Source: Actinidia chinensis
Taxonomy: Eukaryota; Streptophyta; Magnoliopsida; Ericales; Actinidiaceae
Assembly (NCBI GenBank): GCA_009663005.1
Contig: VIGQ01000709.1
Coordinates: 15,001 to 35,811, forward strand
Reading direction: 5' to 3'
DNA: 20,811 nucleotides
Positions 1 to 8,640 of the stretch are shown one piece after another. The position numbers and the translations under genes were made by a program. A model generated the notes under the pieces. It did not search any database and was not told where the DNA came from. It worked only from the letters and a program-made list of their open reading frames with translations. Position 1 is the first letter of the stretch. Each line of letters opens with the position of its first letter.

Positions 1-640
1 ACAGATCTCACGGGACCATCGTGGAAAGATACTGAGAGTTTTGAATTGGTCCATAGACTCTCGCAGGACTCTTGTTCGGGTACTTTGCTATAGCGAGAAT
101 TTGCAACTCGACAACATCAAAAAACTAACGTTTTTAGGTGTTTTGGACTTATATAAAAAGCCCCAAAATACTTTCCAAGACCTAAGAAGAAGCTACCGTT
201 ATCATTATACTTAAAAGAAAACCATTATCTACTACCTTCTAGATACGTAGAAACAAAATCTTAGCGCAAATTATCATCAACCAAATTGAAGAAACCAAAA
301 TCTTGAAGGAGTCAAGATGTGAAATCCGTTTAGGGGAATTAACGGTGATACAAGCACGGAGACGGGAATCGTGGACTACGAGCCTAAATCTACACAATCA
401 TTAGATCATGGGAGTTGATAGATTTTTAATTGTAAAGTCTTGAACCGTCTGAAAGCTTTCGGGTTAATCGTGCATGATCTTTGTCCAGAGCGTGGACAAC
501 GTGATTTTTCTCCCATTCAAGGGTTTTTTACAGTAAAAATCTTGTGTTCTTTCGGCTTAGTTGACTTGGTTTGCTTCTTTTTTTATATCTTGTATTATTC
601 AATATTGCTTTATAGTCAAATATTTTTTGATTAAATAAAT
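1..640 (+). mobile_element. LTR-like retrotransposon fragment (possibly Ty1/copia)
   Basis: No coding capacity is visible. The stretch has the order expected of a plant LTR read on the plus strand: a TATA box (150-160), about 350 bases of leader-like DNA, then a T-rich stretch (about 508-640) containing GTAAAAATCTTGTGTTCTTT (534-553), which resembles the R/U5 end of many plant copia LTRs. The left end lies outside the window or is eroded. I see no clear terminal TG...CA, and no convincing tRNA-primer site follows. It is therefore best read as a solo or truncated LTR. The family assignment rests on remembered resemblance, not on a database match. An ordinary AT-rich intergenic stretch with a chance TATA box is the alternative. 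Confidence 0.38.
150..160 (+). promoter_or_regulatory. TATA box inside the LTR-like fragment
   Basis: The bases TATATAAAAAG are followed by GCCCC about 10 bases before where an RNA polymerase II start would be expected. The downstream region is leader-like and has no long reading frame, which fits an LTR promoter better than a gene promoter. The motif alone is common by chance in AT-rich DNA. Confidence 0.35.
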
Positions 641-793
641 ATTGGTAAACTTTTAGATTCTCGGTTTATCCCTAGAACAAAGGCTTAAGGTTTTTCAATT
701 CCAATCAATTCTAAAGATTCTAAAATAAAAAAAAAATCTGATTTATTTTAACAAATATCATATGAGCGATGTTATGTGTAATTCATAGAAGGT

Positions 794-833
794 AAATTTA
801 TCATTCTATAACAGTATAAAGAATGATAAATTT
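794..833. repeat. Perfect 14-bp inverted repeat (hairpin)
   Basis: AAATTTATCATTCT at 794-807 is exactly complementary to AGAATGATAAATTT at 820-833, leaving a 12-base loop. TTTATCATTC then recurs in direct orientation at 832-841. A rho-independent terminator is not expected in a plant nucleus, and there is no T tail or gene. It is either the remnant of a small inverted-repeat element or chance in AT-rich DNA. Confidence 0.6.
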
Positions 834-952
834 TATCATTCACAAAAAAAAAGATATAAAGAATAATAAATTAGAATATATAACAATGGTAAATATTTTA
901 GAGTGATATATGCTAATTAAAAATATATGAAAAAAAAATTTATTCATACTTC

Positions 953-955
<3 letters not shown>

Positions 956-984
<29 letters not shown>
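956..984 (+). repeat. A29 homopolymer
   Basis: Twenty-nine consecutive A residues. The length may be inexact because such runs are error-prone in sequencing. It may mark an old poly(A) tail. Confidence 0.8.
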
Positions 985-987
<3 letters not shown>

Positions 988-1280
988 TTTTAGCTAAAAA
1001 ACAAACTAAAAATTTTATTTATTTCATCCATAGGACCTGGATAAAGTTTTTAATTGCCCAAAATTTATTTGAATAAAGTTTTCAATCAAGACTTGGATCT
1101 CAAAATCCTATTTAAAATTACTCTTGCTAAATAGGTATTTTAAATTCATCATCATCATAAACATTCAAAACTCCATGTTGCAATTCGTGGGTATGAATAG
1201 ATGAGGGTTGAGATTCGTCCTTTTAACCATCTCTCTCATATTACTTGGTGGGTTGACATGGGGTTCTTACATATAATTTT

Positions 1281-1862
1281 AGGATTAATTACCTTTTTTA
1301 TCCTAGAGTATCATCACTGATTCCATTTTGGCCCATTAAAAAATATTCCCATTTGATCCTTCCACCAACCAATTGTTTCCAATTTATCCCATTGACCAAT
1401 GACATCCCATTGTTGATGAAATACCACGTAGCAACACGTGGTGTTAGTTGGTTTCACTTGACGCCAACATAGTGCCACTAGCACCCCTTACTAAACCATA
1501 TTTGGAACCCACCCATCATCCCACCCAACTCAAACCCGAATCTAAACCCAACTATCTTCCCCCTTCCTCTTACTCTCTCCATCACTCTCTAAAAGGGTTT
1601 AAAATGCTAGAACTACCTCTACCACACTCCAAAACAATCTGTCGCCCCTAACCCAAACCAAACCCTTTTTTGCTATCTCCCCATCTTATTACCATTGATT
1701 AAAGCCAAGGGGTTTTTCCATTATCAATTTGGAAGGACTGCAATTAGCAATTTGAACTAATTGCAAACAGTTAATAGTTACCACGTCAATGCGAGAAAAA
1801 AAAAATCGTGAAGGACCAAATGAAGACCATAATATACTTTAATGGAGGCCATATATTAACCT
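1281..1862. mobile_element. Candidate non-autonomous TIR element
   Basis: The first 60 bases (AGGATTAATT..., then ATCCTAGAGTATCAT...) match the reverse complement of the last 60 (...ATATACTTTAATGG..., then ATATATTAACCT) at roughly 60-65% by eye, with matching order and spacing of sub-blocks. The interior has no open reading frame with a recognisable product. It carries a C-rich stretch and CACGTAGCAACACGTGG (1423-1439), which is partly palindromic. No clear target-site duplication is visible, so the superfamily is left open. A chance match between two ends of an old LTR-type repeat is the main alternative. Confidence 0.4.
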
Positions 1863-1893
1863 GTCGCTATACATTTCTTCACGACTCATGCGT

Positions 1894-2106
1894 TAAGGCT
1901 CCGTTGGGCACCAGTTTTTTTTAAAGTTTTTTTTTTGATTTTTTTGGCTTAAAAAAAAAAGCAAAAATTCAATAATAATTATTTATTTTTTTTGCTTAAT
2001 TTTAGTAAAAATAAAAGGCAAAAAAGCAAAGCTAAAAATATCTTAGCCCTTTTTAAATAACAATTGAAAAAAAATTAATTTTTAAGTATTACCAAATGGA
2101 GCCTAA
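1894..2106. mobile_element. hAT-like MITE, about 213 bp
   Basis: The left end TTAAGGCTCCGTTGGGCA and the reverse complement of the right end TTAGGCTCCATTTGGTA share 14-15 of about 18 positions. That is the usual GGCTCCRTTTGGTA-type terminus of plant hAT MITEs. The interior is AT-rich with long T and A runs and no coding capacity. The clean 8-bp target duplication expected of hAT elements is not evident. A related element (similar right end, AAGTATTA then a short GC-rich terminus) lies at 17862-18026. Confidence 0.6.
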
Positions 2107-2182
2107 ATATCGTTCTAATCTATAAAACTTCCAAGTAGAATCTTATTGGAACTATTTGAGGAGACTTTGACTTGTAGGCAAG

Positions 2183-2795
2183 AATCAACTCAGTAACTGT
2201 CTCCGAAAGAAAATAACCTCTACCCATTTGCGAAGCGCTATTGCCATGTGGGTTGAATGTAATATCAATCAAATAATTATCTCCTCAAAAGAAATAACAT
2301 TTCCCATGTTTTTGCGAGGCTATTGCCATGTGGGGGTGGTGAAATGTAATATCAAATCAATCACTATCCCTCAAAAGAAAATACAAACGCCTATTGCCAT
2401 GGGTGGTGAATAACATCGCCCATGTTGTGAGGCTATTGTCTAATGTGGGTGGTGAATTATATCAAAATCAATAACTATCTCCTCAAAAGAAATAACATCG
2501 CCCATGTTGACGAGGCTTTATTGCCATGTGGGTGGTGAATAACAATCGCCATGTTGGGAGGTTATTGCCCCCCCCCCCCCCCCTATTTGGGGGTGATGTA
2601 ATTCAAATCAATCACTTCTCCTCAAAAAAAATAAATCGCCCATATGGGAGTCTAAAATTGCCATGTGGGTGGTGAATGTAATATTACTCTCGCCTCTAGA
2701 GAATACTTTGTCCCATGTTGGAAAGCTATTTCCCTTGTGGTGTTCATGTAATATCAAATCATAATTATCTCCTCCTCAAAAAAATAATTTAATAA
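2183..2795 (+). repeat. Minisatellite, unit about 81 bp, about 8 copies
   Basis: A recurring unit starts GAGGCTATTGCCATGTGGG, continues TGGTGAATGTAATATCAAAT, then CTCCTCAAAAGAAATAACAT, and ends CGCCCATGTTG. Unit starts are near 2234, 2316, 2390, 2429, 2512, 2558, 2646 and 2718. Two units (2390-2428 and 2512-2557) are short because the middle is missing: GGGTGGTGAAT runs straight into AACATCGCCC. The copy starting at 2558 is interrupted by a C16 run (2568-2583). Copies differ by many single-base changes, so the array is not recent or is poorly read. No open frame runs through it. Confidence 0.85.
2568..2583 (+). repeat. C16 homopolymer within the minisatellite
   Basis: Sixteen consecutive C replace the CCATGTGGG part of one repeat unit. 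The sister units have at most three C at this spot, so the run is a local expansion or a sequence artefact. Confidence 0.7.
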
Positions 2796-2834
2796 TATTA
2801 TTATTATTGTGGTGGGTGGTGGTGGTAGTGGTAG
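2793..2834 (+). repeat. Compound trinucleotide microsatellite (ATT)n-(GGT)n
   Basis: An imperfect ATT run (2793-2808) is joined to an imperfect GGT run (2809-2834), directly at the end of the 81-bp minisatellite. Confidence 0.7.
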
Positions 2835-2839
2835 AAATC

Positions 2840-3400
2840 TGGGATTAGCACCAACAATTTAGATTGTGTTCGAGAATTATTATTATCGGTGTTGATTTCG
2901 CACGACCTAACTCAAGGAATCAAAAACGCATTGGCTCGGAGTGAGAACCCCGCTACAAACTCCTCCGGCTGGAGATGCAACTGAGATGAACTACTAGATA
3001 AGCCCACACGGGATACAATATGTTGAAGCGCAAAGAGTGAGAATGTGGTTTACCCTTTTCCTCATAGATGGAGAGCTTGAAGACGTGCGAGAAGATCACA
3101 GGCACCATCATCGGGTATCAATAAGGATCCATGGCTGAGGATTGCGTACGTAACCGGGTGGTGATGGCCAATAAGTTGGTACCGCAGTTGTGGAGGCTAA
3201 TGAAGGATGGACCTTTAGGTTTAACCTAGGCCTAAAGGGTGGTGCGAGATGAGCACCTTGGAGTTGCGCTTAGAGACAGTGGGAGGCAAAATGGTGTTTT
3301 ATGAAGCTCGAACACCTAGTGGCGACCTTGAGAGACATTGCGGCATGATCTTCTCGGCAGATACTGTAGCGACATGTTCACCTAGTAATAACCTGATTGT
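2840..3400. other. Unassigned stretch of moderate GC
   Basis: This block has a more balanced composition than its surroundings and could be eroded coding or LTR DNA. All six frames are interrupted and I recognise no motif. It holds a small dyad (CCTTTAGG at 3212-3219 with CCTAAAGG at 3231-3238). I see no gene. Confidence 0.5.
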
Positions 3401-3960
3401 TATATTTTGGGTATAATTGAACGATTTATAACTTTTGGGATAAAATTAATAAGATATTTAAGTTTAAATAATGTAATATAATTATGTAAAGATGGAGGAC
3501 AAAAGTGCATTTTTGTTTAGTGGAGACCCGTGTAACTTTCCGTCCATAAAGAAAAAAAATAAAAAAAGGAATAGAAATAGAAAAGAAAGAAAAAGGAAAA
3601 GAATAAAGATAAAGAAAAAGAATGTAATGATAGTTTGAAATGATTTTGTTGGGAAAGAATGTATTGGGTGTTTATAATGTGTGGTAATTAAAGAGGGAGA
3701 ATAGGTGAAAGGTAAGAAAGATTCTCTGAGAAAGCGGAGATAGATATCGCAACGGCAGAGAGGTGAGAAAGAGAGAAAAGAAAGAATATGAGAAGTGGAG
3801 ATATTTATTTGGTGTGGTTAGCCTTGATCAATGAAAGACCATAGTTTTTTGATCAAACGGTGAGAGATGTCAGATCAATGTGAAATTTTAGTATGATGAT
3901 CATTGGAGCCATATCTTCATTCCTAGTGTTGTTAGTTTTCAATTTGAGGTAGGTATACAA
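3401..3960 (+). repeat. Direct repeat copy A within the LTR-like block
   Basis: The segment has the same order of blocks as 4231-4730: an AATTGAACGATTTATAACTT-type start, GGGATAAAATTAA, a GTTGGAGG-like block, a purine-rich GAGAAAGAGAG stretch, GGTGTGGTTAG, TTTTTTGATCA, and an AGATCAATGTGAAATTTTAG-type end. Identity is roughly 65% with many indels. Its purine-rich centre differs in length from that of copy B. Confidence 0.6.
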
Positions 3961-4230
3961 TATACTTTCCTAAACTCCGGAGTATTTTTTCTAAAATATA
4001 TATTTTTGTATTCCTCTTGAGCATTGTGTGGCTATCTGTTGAAATCCCATTGTATTTTTTGTTGGCATCCGTGATATGTCATGATGTTTTGAGATGGCTA
4101 AATGCTATGGAATGAATGATACATGTACTGATTGGATCCGCCATAGCTCACTAAGGCCCGGAAAAGCCCGAAGCTAGGAGACGTGGATGAGGCCTGAGGT
4201 TTCAATTTTTATATTTATAAATTTTGGACT

Positions 4231-4730
4231 TGCTTTGATGTATTGAGTTTAAATTGACGATTCATGACTTGTGGGATAAATTAAGAGGACATTTAAATTG
4301 TATGATATAATTTAATTAAAAGTTGGAGGGGGCTGAAATGTAATTTTTATAAAAATAATTGAATTGTGTTCTTTTGCGCCGAAATAGGCGCCGAAAGGAT
4401 GCAATAAAAAAATAAAATATAATAAAATAATAAAATAATAATATTTATATCTATATAGATATACTTTATAAAATCTATAAATAGGTAGAAAGAACGCTCG
4501 GAGGAAGGAAGAGATAGATAACGCAGAGAAGAGAGAGACGAGCAAAGAAATGGGAGAAATTCATATGGTGTGGTTAGTTTTTTTGATCATGAGCAGATAG
4601 GGTGCATATCAACTGCGAGATGACGTTGGATCAAGCAAAATTTAGTTGACGATCTGAATCCTGATCTTCATATCCGACGGTGTCAAATCTATTTGATTTA
4701 AAGAGGGTTAGTTTGTTTTGGGTTTTTACT
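4231..4730 (+). repeat. Direct repeat copy B within the LTR-like block
   Basis: This is the partner of 3401-3960, offset by about 0.83 kb. It also carries a TATA-like CTATAAATAGG (4475-4485) just before its purine-rich leader, and a small GC-rich repeat (GCGCCGAAA twice, 4376-4397). If the block is an LTR, this copy would hold its promoter. Confidence 0.6.
4407..4446 (+). repeat. AT-rich microsatellite, (ATAAA/AATAAT)n
   Basis: An irregular run of AAATA and AATAAT units precedes the TATA-like motif of direct repeat copy B. Confidence 0.6.
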
Positions 4731-5169
4731 TTGGTTTGTTGTTAATAGCTATATAAAGTCTTTGAGACTTATTTTTTTGTATTAACGGTGAAATTAAAAA
4801 TTTAGTTTTGATGAGTATATTTATTTTTTCTGCGCCCCTTGCCCGCTCGCCCTGTTGGCCCTTGTCTTTGCACCTTCTTTTGCTTTCCTCTCCACTTTAT
4901 TGTTAAATTCATCTTCATAAATGCCTATGCAAAATCCTTTTTGACCATTACTTTCCATGAAATTGGTCTCTTTAATGAAATTATGTTTGGTTACACTTGA
5001 ATTGATTGATAAGGTAATTTTTATGTATTAGTGAAATGATTGTTAAATAAAAAAGTTCAAAAAACATGACTTTGGGTTTAGAAATGAAATTTGGAATTGA
5101 GAATTGAGAATTGTCTTAGGAATGACACGCTAAAATATCGAAATTAGATGGCTTATATTAAACACAGAA

Positions 5170-5457
5170 TAAAGTCCTAAATGGAAAAGATACGGAGGGA
5201 ATGTTCTTAAGGCCCACGGTGAAAAGTCCGTACAAAAGTTGATAATAAAGTCCTAGATGGCAAAGATACGGAGGAATGTTCATATCCCACAGGTGAAGTC
5301 CGGGAAGTTGACAAAATGAAAGTCCTAGATGGCAACGATACGGAAAAATTCAAAATAGCCCACGTGAAAGTCCGGGAAAGTTTGGACAAATTAAAGTCCC
5401 GATGGCAACGATACGGAGGGAATATCATAGCCCCACACGGTGAAAGTCCGGAAAGGT
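5170..5457 (+). repeat. Tandem repeat, unit about 73 bp, four copies
   Basis: Units begin TAAAGTCCTAGATGGCAA at about 5170, 5245, 5317 and 5391 and run through GATACGGAGGGAAT, a GCCCACACGGTGAAAGTCCG-type block and GGGAAAGTTGACAAA. Periods are 75, 72 and 74. A stop-containing reading on either strand rules out a protein repeat. The array sits inside the LTR-like block and probably belongs to that element's untranslated DNA. Confidence 0.85.
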
Positions 5458-6229
5458 GATGGGTGTTATCCTGTCACGTCTTATTGCATAATAAGATTGG
5501 TTAGGTAATTGGTCTAAATTGTTTTATTCTAAATTATTAGAGTAATGCCTTGTGAGAAAGTTGTTGACTTTTTGGAAACCTGTTTGATTGAGAAATCAAG
5601 GATTGAAATCAAAAGTATATTTTGATATAAATGAAAGCATACTTTATTGTATCATGTTTTTCATAGTATGTTTTATTTATCATGGTTTTGGCGTTAAGCA
5701 TCAAGTCCCATTGTTAAAGTCTTTCAAGGTAACTCATCTTTACTATAAAACATGATTTTCAGGTACCGAGGGTTATCCGCTGAAGTCTTAGAGTCAATGT
5801 GATGCCAGTTTGCTGTTTAATTTGATAAACATTATTACAGTGTAATTAAAGATGTTGTAAGATATTATTTCCGCCTCTGAGGTAAAAATGACAGTGTATT
5901 AATATCATTTTTTTTGTTTGAGACTTTTTCCACTGGTGAGTTTGTTTGCTTACGTGGCCGGTCCGTGGTTTGGACCGGGCGTGACATACAATGCCGGTCA
6001 CTATTAATGTATCATAAAGACCTGGTATGAGGTCTTTGATGAAATATGATTTTGTTATGCTACTTCTGACATTTGTTGTTGAGCCATTATTGATTCGTCC
6101 GAGCATATTCCCGTCGTATTGTAATATTTCCCTATTTAAAATATTTTTAGGAGGACGTGGGAGTTCGGAGAGTAGCGAGATGGGTCGAGTGAAAACGCTT
6201 GAAGATTTTTGATTTTTTTGTATTATTAT

Positions 6230-6795
6230 ATTTTGTAGACATTGTAAAATAAACATGTGGAGACATTGAATATAATTGTCTGTTTTTTCTTTTTTTCTTT
6301 TTGTTTTCTTTTTTTTTTTTTATTTCCTTTTAATTGAGAAGTTTCATTTTTATTTGGATATTTTGTTTTTTATTGTAATTCTGTTTGTAATTTTGTTAGT
6401 GTTTTTTATGAATTGTCCCTTGGAAATGGGTGGGTTAATTGTTTTTTAATAGTTAGGGAGAGAAAGGATTTATGTAGTGATCGAGGATTATAGGAGCTAT
6501 TTGGATTTTTTGGGTTGTTTTTCCGAATCCGAGATTTTTTTGGTGTATTGATTTTGTAAAAAGAAGTTATTTTATGTGTGATTTATTTAAAGATTTTGAT
6601 ATTAATTTTTATGTTTTTTTCTATATATTCTACCTGCACGTTTTTCTTTTCTTTCTCTTCTTTTCTATGTTTTTTTTTTTTTTTACTTTTTTTTATTTTA
6701 TTTTTTGTTTCTGTTTTATTCTCTTTTTCCGCCTTTTATTTGTTTAGTCTATGTTTCGCTTTTTTTTCTGATTATTTTTTATTTTTTTTTGTACT
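6230..6795 (+). other. T-rich tract, non-coding
   Basis: Long runs of T with scattered C and G (for example around 6285-6322 and 6651-6790) make this almost pyrimidine-only in places. The open frame covering its end (6578-7063) encodes a Phe/Leu-rich stretch that simply reflects the T runs, so I do not call a gene. It is immediately followed by a purine-rich block, so the two could pair in a transcript. Confidence 0.6.
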
Positions 6796-8465
6796 AGACC
6801 CACGCGAAGAAAGGATTCCTAACAGGGGGGATACAGCAGAAAAGAGGTCTAGGTACTACAAAGGAAGCTCTATGATAGTGAAGGAGAAGAAAGGGGGGCC
6901 TGGAGTAAAAGGGAGAAAGGATTGTAAAGAGGGCAACAAGGAGGATACAATAAGTATTGGGGGTAGAAGAGAGCAAAAAGAGCAAGGGGGGGGGATGAAA
7001 AAGTCAGAAGAAGATCTGAAGGAAAGGAATGTGGGGTGGAGTGGAAAGAATATACGGCTATAAAAGACAGAAAAGCGGACAAAGGATGGATAATACTCAA
7101 GACACAGAAATGAGATGGTCGAATCGCATGAAGAATCAATGGATAAAAGAAGTGAGTACAGTAGAAGACGAGAGGCGTTGCAGAAGGGATCGCTTTTGTG
7201 TGAGGATTTTTTATGTTTTTTTTTTAGATGGGCCTGGTTTTGTTTGGGGTGGGACAAGGTTTAGATTTGTTTTGTTTTTGGTTTTGTTTTTTAGTGGTCC
7301 GCACATGGTTTGCATTTTTGGGGTTTGGGGGTGGTTGAAAGTATTACAAATGCTAGGACAATGGTCATTGTGTGGGAGATACATCGGCACATACGGTGGG
7401 GAGGATAAAAGGGGTAGTCAGAACGAAGCGACAAGGTATGAAGATGGAGCAATCAGAACAACAGGAGAGGTTAAAATTCGGGTAAGTACACAAAAGAAGA
7501 GAAGGGAATAGATAAAAAAGAAAGAGGGCGAGGGAGAAATATCCCGTTTTTCTTTGTTTTTTATTTTAATGTGGTTATATTGGACGGGGTAAGGTTTTCT
7601 TTGTTTTTTGGCTTAAGGAAAAAACCTTTTTCGTAATTTCGTTGAGACTTGGTTTTCTTTATATAGTATGGCGAAGTTTTGGATGGAGGAAGTGTTGATT
7701 TGTACTTAAGCGTTGGGTTTAGGTTTCATGTAGGGACGGGAAGAAGATCAGGAGTATATCGGGAAAGGAAGGGCGAGCAAAGTGAAGGTGCAAGTGTACA
7801 GTATGGTGGCCGAGCAAATAGGTACAGGGAGCTGGACTACTGTAAAAAGATAGTAATGAGACGTACGAATCGGTGTTGCGCTAAGGGGGAGGAGGAACGT
7901 AGAATGTGTGTAAGTTGTAAGGGGGCAAGCGAGTAGAGTTCACCACAGAAGTGAGATGTGGAATACGGGGGAGAGAAAAGATGTGGGTTAGTGCTATCAA
8001 TGAGCGGACTAAACCATTGGGGCAAAAATCTGGGCGAACTTGAGCTTGGGGGAACAGGAACCGGGGGAAAAAAAAAAAGAAAAAGTATAAACGTAAGGCA
8101 AGTAAGGGCACGGTCGTATGGACAAAAAGGTGGAGCGGGTGAGGGAGGTTGAAAGAGTAGCGGTGGTAAGTGAAGGAGGAGATAGACGGGGTAAGAACGA
8201 TGAATAGAAGGAACGAAAGCACAGAAAAGAAGACCTCAAAGAACTAGTGTGTACATACAGCGCGAAAGTACCGTGGTGAAGTAGGATGGAAGTGAGGAGT
8301 GAAGGGAGGGAATAAACAGGACGGGAAGCATAGTATTAATATGAGAAGCGAGAGAGGGAGAATTCTAAGCAACGGGGGGGGTTAACTCAGCGCAAGGATG
8401 ACCCGGAAAGTAAAAGCAAGAAAAAAAGAGCGAGGTGAAGAATACAGACATAGGCATTTATTACG
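6796..8465 (+). other. Purine-rich block with two T/G-rich breaks
   Basis: Purines dominate the plus strand at 6796-7205, 7341-7530 and 7681-8465. These are separated by T/G-rich, C-poor stretches at 7206-7340 and 7531-7680. Typical words are GAAGGAGAAGAAAGG and GGGAGAGAAAAG. Frames on both strands stay open for up to 160 codons, but only because of the base bias; their products are Arg/Gly/Glu-rich on plus and Ser/Leu/Pro-rich on minus, with no motif. The block lies between two LTR-like ends (5986 and about 8633). It could be the purine-rich untranslated interior of a large non-coding retrotransposon derivative. The origin is not proven. Confidence 0.5.
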
Positions 8466-8469
8466 ATAC

Positions 8470-8640
8470 TAATGGTGTATGTAGAGGACGTGGATGGTTG
8501 ATGACGTTGATCCATATAGAGGTTGTCTTTTTATTTATGTTCATTTGAGGACCATATTCCTCTTGATTTGTTATTTGAGAAAAAATACGGCGAATTTAGT
8601 TATTAATTAACGGCCCTGAGGGTCGGGTCGTCACACAACC
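8470..8640 (+). mobile_element. LTR-end-like fragment
   Basis: After the purine-rich block, AT-rich DNA ends in GGGTCGGGTCGTCACA (8620-8635). This resembles the end of the upstream LTR-like block (GGACCGGGCGTGACA). The body does not clearly match that block, so it is either a different LTR or a very eroded one. A purine-rich tract directly upstream is what precedes a 3' LTR in retrotransposons. Confidence 0.3.

Larger units (their letters stand above)
700..1280. other. AT-rich intergenic stretch with no gene
   Basis: This stretch is dominated by A and T runs and short direct and inverted repeats. It contains the 14-bp hairpin at 794-833 and a 29-base A run at 956-984. The A run could be the tail of an old retroposed copy, but no body of a SINE or LINE can be recognised upstream on the plus strand. 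Confidence 0.6.
3401..5986 (+). mobile_element. LTR-like noncoding block (possibly Ty3/gypsy)
   Basis: The whole 2.6 kb is non-coding but structured. It holds a direct repeat (3401-3960 and 4231-4730), a GC-rich motif with CTCACTAAGGCCCGGAAAAG (4148-4167), a 73-bp tandem repeat (5170-5457) and a GC-rich end GGACCGGGCGTGACA (5972-5986). These resemble the composition and the ...CGTGACA terminus of large plant Ty3/gypsy LTRs. About 22 bases further, TGTATCATAAAG (6008-6019) is a poor match to the initiator-methionine tRNA primer site TGGTATCAGAGC. No matching second LTR is present, and there is no gag or pol frame. The assignment is by resemblance only. Confidence 0.4.

Noticed and set aside
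5846..6256. Minus-strand frame of 136 codons.
   Set aside because: No recognisable domain, low-complexity parts, and it crosses the presumed LTR border at 5986.
6578..7511. Two overlapping plus-strand frames of 161 and 160 codons.
   Set aside because: They are open because stop codons are rare in the biased sequence. The products are Phe-rich runs followed by Arg/Gly/Glu-rich runs with no domain, and equally long frames exist on the minus strand.
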